Shown here: positions 44,426-53,622 of the stretch, one piece after another
How positions within the stretch are numbered: position 1 is the stretch's first letter
How the letters are laid out: every line of letters begins with the position of its first letter
Source of the DNA: Microvirga massiliensis
GTDB taxonomy: Bacteria; Pseudomonadota; Alphaproteobacteria; Rhizobiales; Beijerinckiaceae
Direction: 5' to 3'
DNA length: 64,000 nucleotides
NCBI RefSeq assembly: GCF_001006805.1
Contig: NZ_LN811361.1
Location: 1-64,000, forward strand
Translations under genes and position numbers: made by a program
Notes under the pieces: generated by a model
What the model was told of the DNA's origin: nothing
The model's input: the letters and a program-made list of their open reading frames with translations, nothing else
The model's database searches: none

Positions 44426-44444
44426 TTAACTACCCGCTAACCAT
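44426..44444 (+). promoter_or_regulatory. CtrA-like box in the flhA promoter
   Basis: TTAACTACCCGCTAACCAT differs from the fliF box at one base, and the following GACCCGGGCAAA matches the fliF region nearly base for base. It ends 53 bases before the flhA ATG, almost the same distance as at fliF. Confidence 0.65.
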
Positions 44445-44497
44445 GACCCGGGCAAAAGTTGCCCAGTAAGACAGGCAGGTGGGGGCCTCCAGGTATC

Positions 44498-46636
44498 ATG
44501 AGCGAGTTGGCGGCAACCGCGCCGGGTCTGGCGGCAGGCGAATCCACGGGTCTTGCGAAGAGCCCGATGAAGTCGCTCGCTTCCTTCGCGGGCCGCACCG
44601 ATCTTCTCCTTGCGATCGCCGTGATGAGCATCCTGGTGGTGCTCGTCTTCCCGCTCCCGGCGATGCTGCTCGATCTGCTCCTGGCGGTTTCGATCATCGT
44701 CTCGGTGCTGATCCTGATGACGGCACTGTCGATTGAAAACCCACTCGAATTCACGGTCTTCCCGACCATTCTTCTGATCGCGACGATGCTGCGGCTGGCG
44801 CTGAACATGGCGTCGACCCGGCTGATCCTCGGACATGGCCACGAAGGCACCGCAGCGGCCGGCCATGTGATCGAAGCGTTCGGCCATTTCGTCATGGGCG
44901 GCAATTTCGTGATCGGGGTGATCGTCTTCGCGATCCTGATCATCGTGAACTTCGTCGTGATCACGAAAGGATCCGGGCGCATCGCTGAGGTTGCGGCCCG
45001 GTTCACCCTGGATGCCATGCCGGGCAAGCAGATGGCGATCGACGCCGATCTCTCCGCCGGGCTGATCGACGAGAAGGAAGCCCGCAAGAGGCGTAAGGAG
45101 CTCGAGGACGAATCATCCTTCTTCGGCGCCATGGACGGGGCCTCGAAATTCGTGCGTGGAGATGCGATCGCCGCCCTCCTGATCACCTTCATCAACATTA
45201 TCGGCGGCATCATCATCGGGATGGCGCAGCAATCGATGGGCTTCGCCGATGCTGCGAAAACCTACACGCTGCTGACGGTCGGCGACGGTCTCGTCTCGCA
45301 GGTCCCGGCTTTGATCGTCTCGACGGCAGCCGGTCTGCTCGTCTCCAAGGCCGGTGTCCGCGGCTCCGCCGACAAGGCGCTCGGACGGCAGTTCTCCCAT
45401 TATCCGAAGGCGCTCGGCATGTCGGCTGCGGTCATGCTGCTGATCGCGCTCCTGCCAGGAATTCCGATGCTGCCATTTCTGGGTCTAGCCGCCGGGGCCG
45501 CCTTTCTGGCGCGCCGGTTCGATCGCGAGGCGCGCGCAGCGGCCGCTTCTGCGCAAGGGTCGTCGGATACGGCCTCTGCGGAAGCGGCAGGTTTGCGGGA
45601 GGAGCCGATCAGCGACGTGCTGCGGATCGACGATCTCAAGGTGGAGATCGGATACGGCATCCTGGCGTTGATGAACGGTTCCGACGGAAACGACCGCGTC
45701 ACGGAGCAGATCAAGGCGCTCCGCCGACAGCTCGCGGTGGAAATGGGCTTCGTGATGCCGTCTGTGCGCATCCTCGACAATGTCCAGCTCGAGTCGAACA
45801 GCTATGTCATCCGGGTCAAGGAGATCGAAGCCGGTATCGGCCAGATCTATCCCGGGCAATTCATGGCGATGGATCCGATGGGCGGACAGGTGCAACTGCC
45901 TGGCCACCATGTGCTCGAGCCGACCTTCGGCCTGCCGGCGACCTGGATCGATGCCGGCCTGCGCGACGAGGCGCAGTTGCGCGGCTACACCGTCGTCGAT
46001 GCCGCGACCGTGCTCTCGACGCATCTCACGGAGATCATCAAGGGCAACATGCCGGATCTCCTCTCGCATGTCGAAGTGCAGAAGCTCATCAAGGAACTCC
46101 CCAAGGAGCACGCGGACCTCATCAAGGAGATCGTTCCGGCGCAGATCTCGACCACGGGAATCCAGCGTGTCCTTCAGCTCCTGCTCGCCGAGCGTGTCTC
46201 CATCCGGGATCTCGGCACGATTATCGAAGGGATCGCCGAAGCGTCAGGGGCTCTCAAGAACGCGCGCGATATCGTGGAGCATGTCCGGGTTCGCCTCGCC
46301 CGTCAGATTTGTGCGCAGCATGCCGGGCTAGGTGGGCAGTTGCCGATCGTGACGCTCTCGCCGCATTGGGAATCCGCGTTCCTCGACTCCATCGTCGGCC
46401 AGGGAGAAGAGCGGCACCTCGCGATGCAGCCTTCGAAGCTGCATGAGTTCGTCGCTCTCGTGCGCGAGCGTTTCGAGGAAGCCGCCCGGATGGGCGAGAT
46501 GCCCGTGCTCGTGACCTCGGTCCAGACCCGACCTTTCGTGCGCTCGATTGTCGAGCGCTTCCGCCGCGAAACGCCGGTCATCTCGCAGGCCGAGGTTCAT
46601 CCCCGCGTGCGGCTCCGGACGGTTGGGAGCATTTGA
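44498..46636 (+). CDS. flhA: Flagellar export gate protein FlhA
   Basis: FlhA forms the cytoplasmic-ring part of the flagellar type III export gate. The 712-residue protein starts with eight membrane helices and the FHIPEP family signature (RLALNMASTRLIL, KGSGRIAEVAARFTLDAMPGKQMAIDADL), and ends in a large cytosolic domain of about 350 residues that binds export cargo (LPGHHVLEPTFGLPATWID, LKNARDIVEHVRVRLARQI). The frame is open from 44459, but the family start and the CtrA-like promoter fit the ATG at 44498. It stands apart from the fliF operon but shares its promoter element. Confidence 0.94.
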   Translation: MSELAATAPGLAAGESTGLAKSPMKSLASFAGRTDLLLAIAVMSILVVLVFPLPAMLLDLLLAVSIIVSVLILMTALSIENPLEFTVFPTILLIATMLRLALNMASTRLILGHGHEGTAAAGHVIEAFGHFVMGGNFVIGVIVFAILIIVNFVVITKGSGRIAEVAARFTLDAMPGKQMAIDADLSAGLIDEKEARKRRKELEDESSFFGAMDGASKFVRGDAIAALLITFINIIGGIIIGMAQQSMGFADAAKTYTLLTVGDGLVSQVPALIVSTAAGLLVSKAGVRGSADKALGRQFSHYPKALGMSAAVMLLIALLPGIPMLPFLGLAAGAAFLARRFDREARAAAASAQGSSDTASAEAAGLREEPISDVLRIDDLKVEIGYGILALMNGSDGNDRVTEQIKALRRQLAVEMGFVMPSVRILDNVQLESNSYVIRVKEIEAGIGQIYPGQFMAMDPMGGQVQLPGHHVLEPTFGLPATWIDAGLRDEAQLRGYTVVDAATVLSTHLTEIIKGNMPDLLSHVEVQKLIKELPKEHADLIKEIVPAQISTTGIQRVLQLLLAERVSIRDLGTIIEGIAEASGALKNARDIVEHVRVRLARQICAQHAGLGGQLPIVTLSPHWESAFLDSIVGQGEERHLAMQPSKLHEFVALVRERFEEAARMGEMPVLVTSVQTRPFVRSIVERFRRETPVISQAEVHPRVRLRTVGSI

Positions 46637-46673
46637 AGTCGAAGGCAATGCACTGCCCCAGCCGCCGCGCTTC

Positions 46674-46753
46674 CGTCCTTGCGAGCCGGAAGCGAAGCAA
46701 TCTACCCGTCGACGGATGCGCCCCTGGATTGCTTCACTTCGTTCGCAATGACG
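46674..46753. repeat. Palindromic intergenic repeat, family 1, copy 5
   Basis: CGTCCTTGCGAGCCGGAAGC at the left, ACCCGTCGACGGATGCGCCC in the centre, CTTCGTTCGCAATGACG at the right. It occupies the gap between convergent flhA and methyltransferase genes. Confidence 0.85.
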
Positions 46754-46792
46754 GGGTGGCATGAGTGCCGGAAGAGCATTGTCGGGCAGATC

Positions 46793-47635
46793 TCAAGCCT
46801 GATGCGAGATCGGTGCGGCCACCTTGCGCAGCCATAGACTCGTCTCGAAGTCGCTTGGCTGCAGCGGCAGCCGCCGCACCACCTCCGGCAGCGGATATGC
46901 CGACTTAACGAAGTGACTCGCGAAAACAGGCGTGAAAGCGCCGCCCTGCATCAGTGCGCCGACGAGGAGTTGCTCGTTATAGCCGCGCCAAGCCCAGGCC
47001 TCGGGATAGGCATCCGGCAGGGTGATGTCGTGAACATGCAGGAATATCCCGGCCGGAAGGCGCGGCACCACGTCGAGGAACAGACGGTCGACATCAGTGC
47101 CCGCCATGGCCACGTGGCTCGAATCGACGAACAATATGTCGCCGGGTGCGAGATCCGCGAACACGGTTTTCCCGGCGTCCCGAAGGAGAGCCGGGATGTG
47201 CCGCACTCCCAGTCCGGCGATGGCGGCCCGGGGCGCCGGATCGATGCAGGTAATGATCGTTTCCAGACCGCCATCGGCGACGGCCCGAGCCAGAAAGCGG
47301 GTCGAATGCCCGGACCCGATCTCGACGATGCGAGCCGGTTTGTGGCGACGAACGATGGCGTAGGCGGCCGCGGCATCGAGGCGGGGGAACCAGTCCTGGT
47401 CGAACCGAGCCGGACCGCCCTCCTCTGCGATCCTCAGAAGATCCGGTGCTACCTCTTCGATTGCGGCCAGGGTATCGGAGAAGGCCGGGCCGGCGGCTTC
47501 GAAGAGCGGCCTTAGGGCCGGATAATCCTGCGCTCGCGTTCCCGCCGCATAGCGATAGGGAATGAAGAAGCCGCCGGGGCTCAGGCCGGTGACAGTCGGG
47601 AGTCCGAGCCGGAGTCGCCGCCACCAGACGCGCAT
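46793..47635 (-). CDS. Class I SAM-dependent methyltransferase
   Basis: A 280-residue protein with SAM-binding motif I RIVEIGSGHSTRFLARA (near residue 102), a motif II acidic end IITCIDPAPR, and DILFVDSSHVAMAGTDVDRLFLDVVPRL resembling the Methyltransf_24 group. Members methylate small molecules or sugars. The neighbour upstream encodes an UPF0104 membrane protein and the two are close enough to be cotranscribed, which would suggest an envelope substrate, but this is only context. Confidence 0.8.
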   Translation of the reverse strand: MRVWWRRLRLGLPTVTGLSPGGFFIPYRYAAGTRAQDYPALRPLFEAAGPAFSDTLAAIEEVAPDLLRIAEEGGPARFDQDWFPRLDAAAAYAIVRRHKPARIVEIGSGHSTRFLARAVADGGLETIITCIDPAPRAAIAGLGVRHIPALLRDAGKTVFADLAPGDILFVDSSHVAMAGTDVDRLFLDVVPRLPAGIFLHVHDITLPDAYPEAWAWRGYNEQLLVGALMQGGAFTPVFASHFVKSAYPLPEVVRRLPLQPSDFETSLWLRKVAAPISHQA

Positions 47636-47644
47636 CGGGCTGGC

Positions 47645-48634
47645 TCAGACGAGTGGGGTCGGAGGCTGACCGATCCCGCGGTTCTTCCAGGCCTGTGCGA
47701 GCCTTGCGCGCTCGAAGAGCAGAACGACCGCGATCGAGAGAGCGAAGGGGATGAGCAGGTAGAAGACCCGGAAGATGATCAGCGCAGCCAGCACATCCGC
47801 CTTCGGGATGTCCGGCATCGCGGTCAGGAAGACGAGCTCGAATACGCCAAGCCCACCAGGTGCGTGCGACACGAGGGCCGCGGAGAACGAGGCCAGGAAC
47901 ACGGCGAGCACCACCACGAAACTCGGTTCCAGCGGCGCCGGCAGAGCGAAGTAGATGATCCCCGCCGCTCCCAGGAGTTCGAGGGGAGCCGCGATCATCT
48001 GGCGGACCATGACGGCGGGTCGGGGATACTCGAGCTTGAACTTCCGGATCACCAGCGGGCGCAGGTGGAGAATCGAGCCGAGCATATAGAGAGCGACGAT
48101 GGCGAGCAGCAGAAGGCCGATGCCGCGCGCCGTCGCTGGCGTCGTGAGCGCCTCGGGCAGGAGCCCCTCAAGGCGTTCGAGAAGCGTCGGGTCGATCGTC
48201 AGGACGACGCCGCCGAGAAGGATCGTCCCGAGCCCGAAGGTCAGGGAGCACAGAGCGACGAGCACGGCGATTTGCGGCGCGCTCAATCCTTTGGCGCTGT
48301 AGGCACGGTACCGGACGAGCGCACCCGAGAAGACCGAAGCCCCGACATTGTGTGCGAGCGCGTAGGTCGTGAAGGAGCACACAGAGACGTAGAGCCACGA
48401 GATGTGGCGGACGCCGAGATGCAGCAGAGCGATCCGATCGTACCAGGCGAGCGCCGCATAGGCCACGAAGGTCGAGAGGCCCGCCAGGGCATAGCGATGC
48501 GCCGGTATGGCAGTCAGGCTTGCCCACACGGCGTCGAGCGACAAGCCCCGAAGTTCCCGAAAGAGAAGCCAGCCCGACACGACGACCGCAGTCAGCCCGA
48601 TCAGCGGCCAAATGAACTCACGCACGTTCTTCAT
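47645..48634 (-). CDS. UPF0104/lysylphosphatidylglycerol synthase transmembrane-domain protein
   Basis: This integral membrane protein of 329 residues has about eight membrane helices and the flippase-like domain of MprF proteins (YALAHNVGASVFSGALVRYRAYSAKGL; LVSHAPGGLGVFELVFL), without the aminoacyl-transferase half. Stand-alone versions are thought to move lipids or lipid-linked compounds. The ATG at 48634 is chosen; GGGAGGAG stands about 14 bases before it, and TTG at 48637 is equally possible. The methyltransferase gene starts nine bases after its stop. Confidence 0.82.
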   Translation of the reverse strand: MKNVREFIWPLIGLTAVVVSGWLLFRELRGLSLDAVWASLTAIPAHRYALAGLSTFVAYAALAWYDRIALLHLGVRHISWLYVSVCSFTTYALAHNVGASVFSGALVRYRAYSAKGLSAPQIAVLVALCSLTFGLGTILLGGVVLTIDPTLLERLEGLLPEALTTPATARGIGLLLLAIVALYMLGSILHLRPLVIRKFKLEYPRPAVMVRQMIAAPLELLGAAGIIYFALPAPLEPSFVVVLAVFLASFSAALVSHAPGGLGVFELVFLTAMPDIPKADVLAALIIFRVFYLLIPFALSIAVVLLFERARLAQAWKNRGIGQPPTPLV

Positions 48635-48840
48635 CAAAAGCGGTCTGGCTCCTCCCAAGGCTCCCTGATGTGCCGAAAAAGGGCTTGCCTCGCAAGCTTC
48701 GCTGGCCGTCTTTGCGAAAGAGGTTCCAGCCGGCTGGCACTAGGGCAAGGAGCCGGCTCCTCTCCTGAGTCGATCGGTTGCACCCCGCCCGCCTCTCGGG
48801 CAGACCTGATGCCGAGTCCCGCCACACGGTCGAGGTTCGA

Positions 48841-49461
48841 GTGCCCTCGCTCAACTTGAATGGCTACACCGACCTCCCTCCCGGGAAGGTCGCATCCATC
48901 GTGACGTATCTCGAGATGAAGGAGCGGCCGCGTCTCAGACAGCTCGCCCGGCCGGCGGAATGGCGGCTGCAGGGTCTTTCCGGCGACCTCGATCGCTATC
49001 GGGCCCTGTTCCGGCGGGTCGGCGAGCCGTGGCTCTGGTTCAGCCGGGCTCTCATGCCCGAGCGGACATTGCGCGAGATCATCGGCAACCCGGACGTCGA
49101 GGCCCTCGCGCTCGTGGACGATGCGCAGGATTTCGGGCTGCTCGAGCTCGACTTCCGAAAGCCGGACGAGTGCGAGCTTTCCTTCTTCGGGCTCGTCCCG
49201 GAGAGGATCGGGAGCGGAGCCGGCCGGTTCCTGATGAACGAGGCAATCCGCCGGGCCTTTCGACGGAAGATTTCCCGCTTCTTTGTCCATACCTGTTCGC
49301 TGGATCATCCGGCGGCGCTGTCCTTCTACAGGCGCTCCGGCTTCGTTCCATACCGGCAGGCGATCGAGGTTGCGGATGACCCGAGGCTGAAAGGTTTCCT
49401 CTCCCGGAGTGCGGCCCCGCAGGTGCCGATCTTCCTTCCGGGAAACAGGGTGGATCCTTGA
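48841..49461 (+). CDS. GNAT family N-acetyltransferase
   Basis: A 206-residue protein whose C-terminal half has the GNAT core: an acidic beta strand ELSFFGLVPERIGSGAGRFLMNEAIRRAF with the pyrophosphate-binding turn (RIGSGAG), then HTCSLDHPAALSFYRRSGFVPYRQ. These enzymes transfer an acetyl group from acetyl-CoA to an amine. The start is GTG at 48841 with GAGG five bases upstream; the frame extends to 48778 but lacks a site there. The substrate is unknown. It is divergent from the UPF0104 gene. Confidence 0.85.
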   Translation: MPSLNLNGYTDLPPGKVASIVTYLEMKERPRLRQLARPAEWRLQGLSGDLDRYRALFRRVGEPWLWFSRALMPERTLREIIGNPDVEALALVDDAQDFGLLELDFRKPDECELSFFGLVPERIGSGAGRFLMNEAIRRAFRRKISRFFVHTCSLDHPAALSFYRRSGFVPYRQAIEVADDPRLKGFLSRSAAPQVPIFLPGNRVDP

Positions 49462-49559
49462 TCGGTGATCCGCCAGGAAACGGATCGAACCCGCTATGCT
49501 TCTCTGTGCGCTCCGGGAACTCCCCGGAGCGCGAATGGCTCGGCCCGAGACTCCCGGTC

Positions 49560-49976
49560 CTACGCGGAAGCGCGCAGCGACCGTGACACGCCGATCTGGT
49601 CCATGGCCGCCTGATCACGGGCGTTGTCGAGCGCGCGCTCGCCGGCGCGCTCACGATCATCGAGGATTTCGATCTTCTTGAGTTCCTCGAAGGCCTCGCC
49701 GAGTTCCGCCTTCGCGTCCTCGAGCTGAGACTGCAGGTTGACCGCCGACTGGCGGAGATTGTCCCGGCGCTGCCCGGCGGCGCGCGCATAGGTGGGATAT
49801 GCGAAGTGTGCCGGGTCCGAGATCCCGGCCTTCTGCTCCTCGACCGCGATCTCCCGGTCCAGATCCTCCGCCATGCGGTCGAACTCGGCGATCATCATCT
49901 CGATCTGAGCGACTCTGCGACGCCTCTCGTCGACCTGAAATCGTTTCAGACGCAGAAGCGTGTCCCTCGGCTTCAT
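49560..49976 (-). CDS. fliJ: Flagellar export chaperone FliJ
   Basis: This protein of 138 residues is almost wholly alpha-helical with heptad patterns (RDTLLRLKRFQVDERRRRVAQIEMMIAEFDRM and ELGEAFEELKKIEILDDR), matching FliJ in size and pattern. FliJ inserts into the FliI hexamer like a rotary stalk and drives flagellar export. It follows fliI by 21 bases on the same strand, which makes the call secure despite weak conservation of the sequence. Confidence 0.87.
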   Translation of the reverse strand: MKPRDTLLRLKRFQVDERRRRVAQIEMMIAEFDRMAEDLDREIAVEEQKAGISDPAHFAYPTYARAAGQRRDNLRQSAVNLQSQLEDAKAELGEAFEELKKIEILDDRERAGERALDNARDQAAMDQIGVSRSLRASA

Positions 49977-49997
49977 CGTTTCCTACTCCACGAAGGT

Positions 49998-51341
49998 TCA
50001 GACGCCCGATGAATTGCTCAGAATGTTCGTCAGGCGGGCGTAACCTTCGCCGATGGAGGTTGACTCTTCCTTACTCTGCGCCAGGAAGGCATCGAGGGCC
50101 GGGAAAAGCCGGATCGCCTCATCGACTTCGGCCGACGAGCCGGCGCGATAGGCGCCGAGCCGAATGAGCTCTTCCATATCCGCATAGGTTGCGAGCACCT
50201 GCCGGGCCCGGACGACCGTCGGCCAATGGGCGGGATCGCAGGACCGCGGCATCGTGCGGGACACCGATTTCAGGATATTGATGGCTGGGTAACGCCCGCG
50301 CTCGGCGATTGCGCGCTCCATCACGATGTGGCCGTCGAGGATTCCGCGGACCGCGTCGGCAACCGGTTCGTTATGGTCGTCGCCCTCGACGAGCACCGTG
50401 AAGATTCCGGTCACCGTTCCCTCCCAGGTTCCGGGACCGGCTCGCTCGAGCAGACGCGGGAGCTCGCTGAAGACCGTCGGCGTATAGCCTTTGGCGGTCG
50501 GAGGTTCGCCCACGGCCAGCCCGATGTCGCGCTGCGCCATCGCGAAGCGCGTCACGGAATCCATCATGGTCAGGACCGAGGCGCCGGCATCGCGGAAGAA
50601 CTCGGATAGGGCGAGCGTCAGATAGGCCGCATTCCGCCGCATGAGCGCCGGCTCGTCGGAGGTCGCAACGACGACGACCGAACGGGCGAGCCCCTCCTCG
50701 CCGAGGTCGTCCTGCAGGAATTCCTGCACCTCGCGCCCCCGCTCTCCGACGAGGCCGATCACGGCGATATCGGCGGACGTGTGGCGGGCGAGCATCGACA
50801 GGAGCACTGACTTGCCCACACCGGATCCGGCGAAGATCCCCATTCTCTGGCCACGGCAGGTGGTCAGAAACGTGTTGATGGCGCGAACGCCGAGATCGAG
50901 CGGCCCGCCGACCCGCTGACGGGAATGCGCCGGCGGCGGATCGCGCCGGAACGGATAGAGAGTCGGCCCCTGCGGCAGCGGCCCCTTGCCGTCGACCGGG
51001 CGGCCGAGCGCATCCACGACGCGCCCGAGCCACGCCTCGCACGGACGCACGCCGCTCGCGGCCGAGCGCACCCGAGCCGCGCAACCGCGGCGAACACCTT
51101 CGAGCGACCCGAACGGCATCGCGAGCGCACGTTCACCCGCGAAACCGATTACTTCCGCGAGCACCGTGCCGCGGTCGATCGCGATCTCGACGGCTCCGCC
51201 CACGCTCATCGCGCTCACCGGGCCGGCTATTTCGATGAGCAGGCCGCGCACGGCGGCGACCCGTCCCCAAATCTCCAGCTCATCGATCTCCTCGATCGCC
51301 GAGAGCGCGTCGCGAAGACCACCCGCTCGATCGTTCACCAT
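49998..51341 (-). CDS. fliI: Flagellum-specific ATP synthase FliI
   Basis: FliI is the hexameric ATPase of the flagellar export apparatus. The 447-residue protein has an N-terminal beta-barrel, Walker A AGSGVGKS (171-178), an RGREVQEFLQDDLG segment, Walker B in ASVLTMMDSVTRFAMAQRDIGLA, and the C-terminal SRTMP segment. The ATG at 51341 stands back to back with ctrA, with 337 bases between them. A short palindrome GTAAAC/GTTTAC lies just before the start. Confidence 0.93.
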   Translation of the reverse strand: MVNDRAGGLRDALSAIEEIDELEIWGRVAAVRGLLIEIAGPVSAMSVGGAVEIAIDRGTVLAEVIGFAGERALAMPFGSLEGVRRGCAARVRSAASGVRPCEAWLGRVVDALGRPVDGKGPLPQGPTLYPFRRDPPPAHSRQRVGGPLDLGVRAINTFLTTCRGQRMGIFAGSGVGKSVLLSMLARHTSADIAVIGLVGERGREVQEFLQDDLGEEGLARSVVVVATSDEPALMRRNAAYLTLALSEFFRDAGASVLTMMDSVTRFAMAQRDIGLAVGEPPTAKGYTPTVFSELPRLLERAGPGTWEGTVTGIFTVLVEGDDHNEPVADAVRGILDGHIVMERAIAERGRYPAINILKSVSRTMPRSCDPAHWPTVVRARQVLATYADMEELIRLGAYRAGSSAEVDEAIRLFPALDAFLAQSKEESTSIGEGYARLTNILSNSSGV

Positions 51342-51678
51342 GGCTTCACGTAAACCTTTCGTTTACCGGCCTCCTTAACAATGAGGCCAGGGGAACGACC
51401 AGGCCACGCGTCGCTCCCTCGTCGGGATGTCTCCTGGACGCCTCGACTTTCGGCGTGGCGCAATGTGAGCCGATGACGATCCGTAACCCGCTGATCGACT
51501 TCAGATCGAAACAATACTGGGAGCCCTCGGCGTGCGACGCTTGCGCGTACGAATCAGGGTTTGTTAACCATTCGATACTAGGGTTGCGAATCGGATCAAA
51601 GCGGACATCTGCCCTCGCGAGGGGGGATGGGCGGGTTTCGCCGCTCGCACGCTGAGGGGCTAGGGCTGGGGATCGACA
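51342..51678. promoter_or_regulatory. Divergent promoter region of fliI and ctrA
   Basis: No gene lies in this gap. It contains GTAAACCTTTCGTTTAC at 51351-51367, a palindrome near the fliI start, a TTAACAATGAGGCC stretch at 51376, and the CtrA-like site at 51564. Transcription control of both a flagellar gene and the master regulator from one gap makes mutual regulation likely. Confidence 0.6.
51564..51578 (+). promoter_or_regulatory. CtrA-like half-site upstream of ctrA
   Basis: TTAACCATTCGATAC keeps the TTAACCAT core seen at the fliF and flhA sites, but its second half is weak (ATAC instead of TTAA). It stands 100 bases before the ctrA ATG and may serve autoregulation, as in Caulobacter. 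Confidence 0.5.
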
Positions 51679-52380
51679 ATGCGCGTACTTCTGATCGAGG
51701 ACGACAGCGCCATAGCTCAAAGCATTGAGCTGATGCTTAAATCCGAGAATTTCAACGTTTACACCACCGACCTTGGTGAAGAGGGCATCGACCTCGGGAA
51801 GCTCTACGATTACGATATCATCCTTCTCGACCTCAATCTGCCGGACATGTCCGGCTACGAGGTGCTTCGCACGCTCCGGGTCGCGAAGGTGAAGACCCCG
51901 ATCCTGATTCTGTCGGGCCTCGCGGGCACCGAGGACAAGGTCAAAGGGCTCGGATTCGGCGCGGACGACTATCTCACGAAACCTTTCCACAAGGATGAGC
52001 TCGTCGCGCGCATCCACGCCATCGTGCGTCGCTCGAAGGGGCATGCGCAATCGGTGATCACGACCGGCGATCTCGTCGTGAATCTTGACACCAAGACGGT
52101 CGAAGTCGCCGGCTCGCGCGTGCATCTCACGGGCAAGGAATACCAGATGCTCGAGTTGCTCTCCCTCCGGAAGGGCACGACGCTCACCAAGGAGATGTTC
52201 CTCAACCATCTTTATGGCGGCATGGACGAGCCGGAGCTGAAGATCATCGACGTCTTCATCTGCAAGCTGCGCAAGAAGCTCTCCAACGCGTCCCAGGGGA
52301 AGAACTACATCGAGACGGTGTGGGGCCGTGGCTATGTGCTCCGCGAACCGACCGATGGCGACGAGCGCATCGCGATCTGA
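51679..52380 (+). CDS. ctrA: Cell-cycle response regulator CtrA
   Basis: CtrA is the OmpR-type master regulator of cell division, DNA replication and motility in alphaproteobacteria. The 233-residue protein has a receiver domain with phospho-acceptor Asp51 (IILLDLNLP) and Lys in YLTKPFHKDEL, and a winged-helix DNA-binding domain with the near-invariant LTGKEYQMLELLSLRKGTTLTKEMFLNHLYGGMDEPELKIIDVFICKLRKKL. A GGGGATC leader precedes the ATG. An intrinsic terminator follows at 52411-52434. ChpT, which phosphorylates CtrA, is encoded 6.2 kb downstream. Confidence 0.97.
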   Translation: MRVLLIEDDSAIAQSIELMLKSENFNVYTTDLGEEGIDLGKLYDYDIILLDLNLPDMSGYEVLRTLRVAKVKTPILILSGLAGTEDKVKGLGFGADDYLTKPFHKDELVARIHAIVRRSKGHAQSVITTGDLVVNLDTKTVEVAGSRVHLTGKEYQMLELLSLRKGTTLTKEMFLNHLYGGMDEPELKIIDVFICKLRKKLSNASQGKNYIETVWGRGYVLREPTDGDERIAI

Positions 52381-52410
52381 CCGAGAGACGCTTCGCTTCA
52401 TGCACCAAGG

Positions 52411-52434
52411 CCCGGCTGACCAGCCGGGTCTTTT
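52411..52434 (+). terminator. Intrinsic terminator of ctrA
   Basis: CCCGGCT and AGCCGGG pair around GACC and are followed by TCTTTT. It lies 30 bases after the ctrA stop on the sense strand and is the best intrinsic terminator in the window. Confidence 0.8.
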
Positions 52435-52453
52435 CGTTTGAGGAGTGTGATTT

Positions 52454-52533
52454 CGCCGTTGCGGCGAGTGCAGCCAAGCGATTGAGGCGTTGGCGCCACA
52501 ATTCCTGGATTGCTTCACTTCGTTCGGAATGAC
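52454..52533. repeat. Palindromic intergenic repeat, family 1, copy 6 (diverged)
   Basis: The right arm GATTGCTTCACTTCGTTCGG matches the family closely; the left arm is strongly diverged (CGCCGTTGCGGCGAGTGC). It follows directly on the ctrA terminator. Confidence 0.65.
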
Positions 52534-52591
52534 GGAAGTGGATCCGGCGCACTCAGTTTCCGGAAGTTCTCGTCCCACTCCCATGCCCTCC

Positions 52592-52671
52592 TCGTCCTTG
52601 CGAGCCGGAGGCGAAGCAATCTACCCGTCGACGAGTGCGCCGCAGGATTGCTTCGCTTCCCTCGCAACGAA
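52592..52671. repeat. Palindromic intergenic repeat, family 1, copy 7
   Basis: CGTCCTTGCGAGCCGGAGGC at the left, the ACCCGTCGACGAGTGCGCC centre and the right arm TGCTTCGCTTCCCTCGCAAC. The layout is the same as in copy 5. Confidence 0.85.
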
Positions 52672-52725
52672 GATGTGGCACCGGGAATCGCAGAGCATCA
52701 CGCCCGCGTCTCTCGCTCTACCCGA

Positions 52726-53622
52726 TCAGGTCGAGGCGCGCAGCAAGTCCGGCGTTGCGCAGAACGCGGGATGCCGGGCGCCCGCGACACGGACTGGCGG
52801 AAGGCCCGGTGCGTCGGCGCGAGCATAAAGGCCGCGATGGTCGGGTTCGGGGACGAGCGCTTCCGTGAGGCCGAGCACCGTCTCGGCCGCTCCCAGCACG
52901 AGTGCGCCGTCCGGCGCGAGGGCCGCTGCGAGGCGTTGCAGCACGGCGGACTTCGTTGCGGTATCGAAATAGATCAGCACGTTGCGGCAATAGATGATGT
53001 CGAAGAAGCCGAACGGCGTGAAATCCCGGATGAGATTGGCGGTTCGGAAACTCACCATCTCGCGGATCTTCGGCGAAATCTGCCATTGATCTCCGACCTG
53101 CGTGAAGTGCTTCAGCAGGAGCTGGATCGGCAGACCGCGCTGCACTTCGAATTGCGTGTAGAGGCCGGCCTTCGCACGGTCGATCACGGCTTTCGAAAGA
53201 TCGGTTGCCAGAATCTCGATCCGCCACCCGGCCAGGCTGGGTCTCGCCTCATCGAGGAGCATGGCAAGCGAGTACGGCTCCTGCCCCGTGGAGGCGGCGG
53301 CACACCAGATTCGGAGTCTTTTCGAAGCAGCCCTCGCTTTCATGTAGCGAGGCAGGAGAACCTCCTTGAAAAGATCGAACGGGATCTTGTCGCGGAAGAA
53401 GAAGGTCTCGTTGATGGTCATCGCCTCGAGCACCGAGATCTCGAGATCGGGATCGCGGCCGGCGCGAAGCGCAGCGACGAGCGCAGCGAGGCTCTCGAGG
53501 CCGAAGTGCCGACGCACCGGCTCGAGGCGGCTCTCCGCGAGATACTGCTTGTCCGGCGTCAAGGCGAGGCCGGAGCGCGCCTTCAGAAAGGCGCGAAGAA
53601 AGTCGAACTCCGGTTCCGTCAT
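52726..53622 (-). CDS. cheR: Chemotaxis methyltransferase CheR
   Basis: CheR methylates glutamates of chemoreceptors using SAM. The 298-residue protein has the N-terminal helical domain and the signature EAMTINETFFFRD, then a SAM-binding core (LRIWCAAASTGQEPYSLAMLL) and FDIIYCRNVLIYFD. The tail of about 20 residues past the core is proline- and alanine-rich and unlike the family. The ATG at 53622 overlaps the stop of cheB (ATGA), so the opposing pair of methylase and methylesterase is translationally coupled. Confidence 0.93.
   Translation of the reverse strand: MTEPEFDFLRAFLKARSGLALTPDKQYLAESRLEPVRRHFGLESLAALVAALRAGRDPDLEISVLEAMTINETFFFRDKIPFDLFKEVLLPRYMKARAASKRLRIWCAAASTGQEPYSLAMLLDEARPSLAGWRIEILATDLSKAVIDRAKAGLYTQFEVQRGLPIQLLLKHFTQVGDQWQISPKIREMVSFRTANLIRDFTPFGFFDIIYCRNVLIYFDTATKSAVLQRLAAALAPDGALVLGAAETVLGLTEALVPEPDHRGLYARADAPGLPPVRVAGARHPAFCATPDLLRAST

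Larger units (their letters stand above)
52381..52725. other. 0.35-kb gap between ctrA and convergent cheR
   Basis: Besides the ctrA terminator it holds two family 1 repeat units (52454-52533 and 52592-52671). No gene is supportable. Confidence 0.7.
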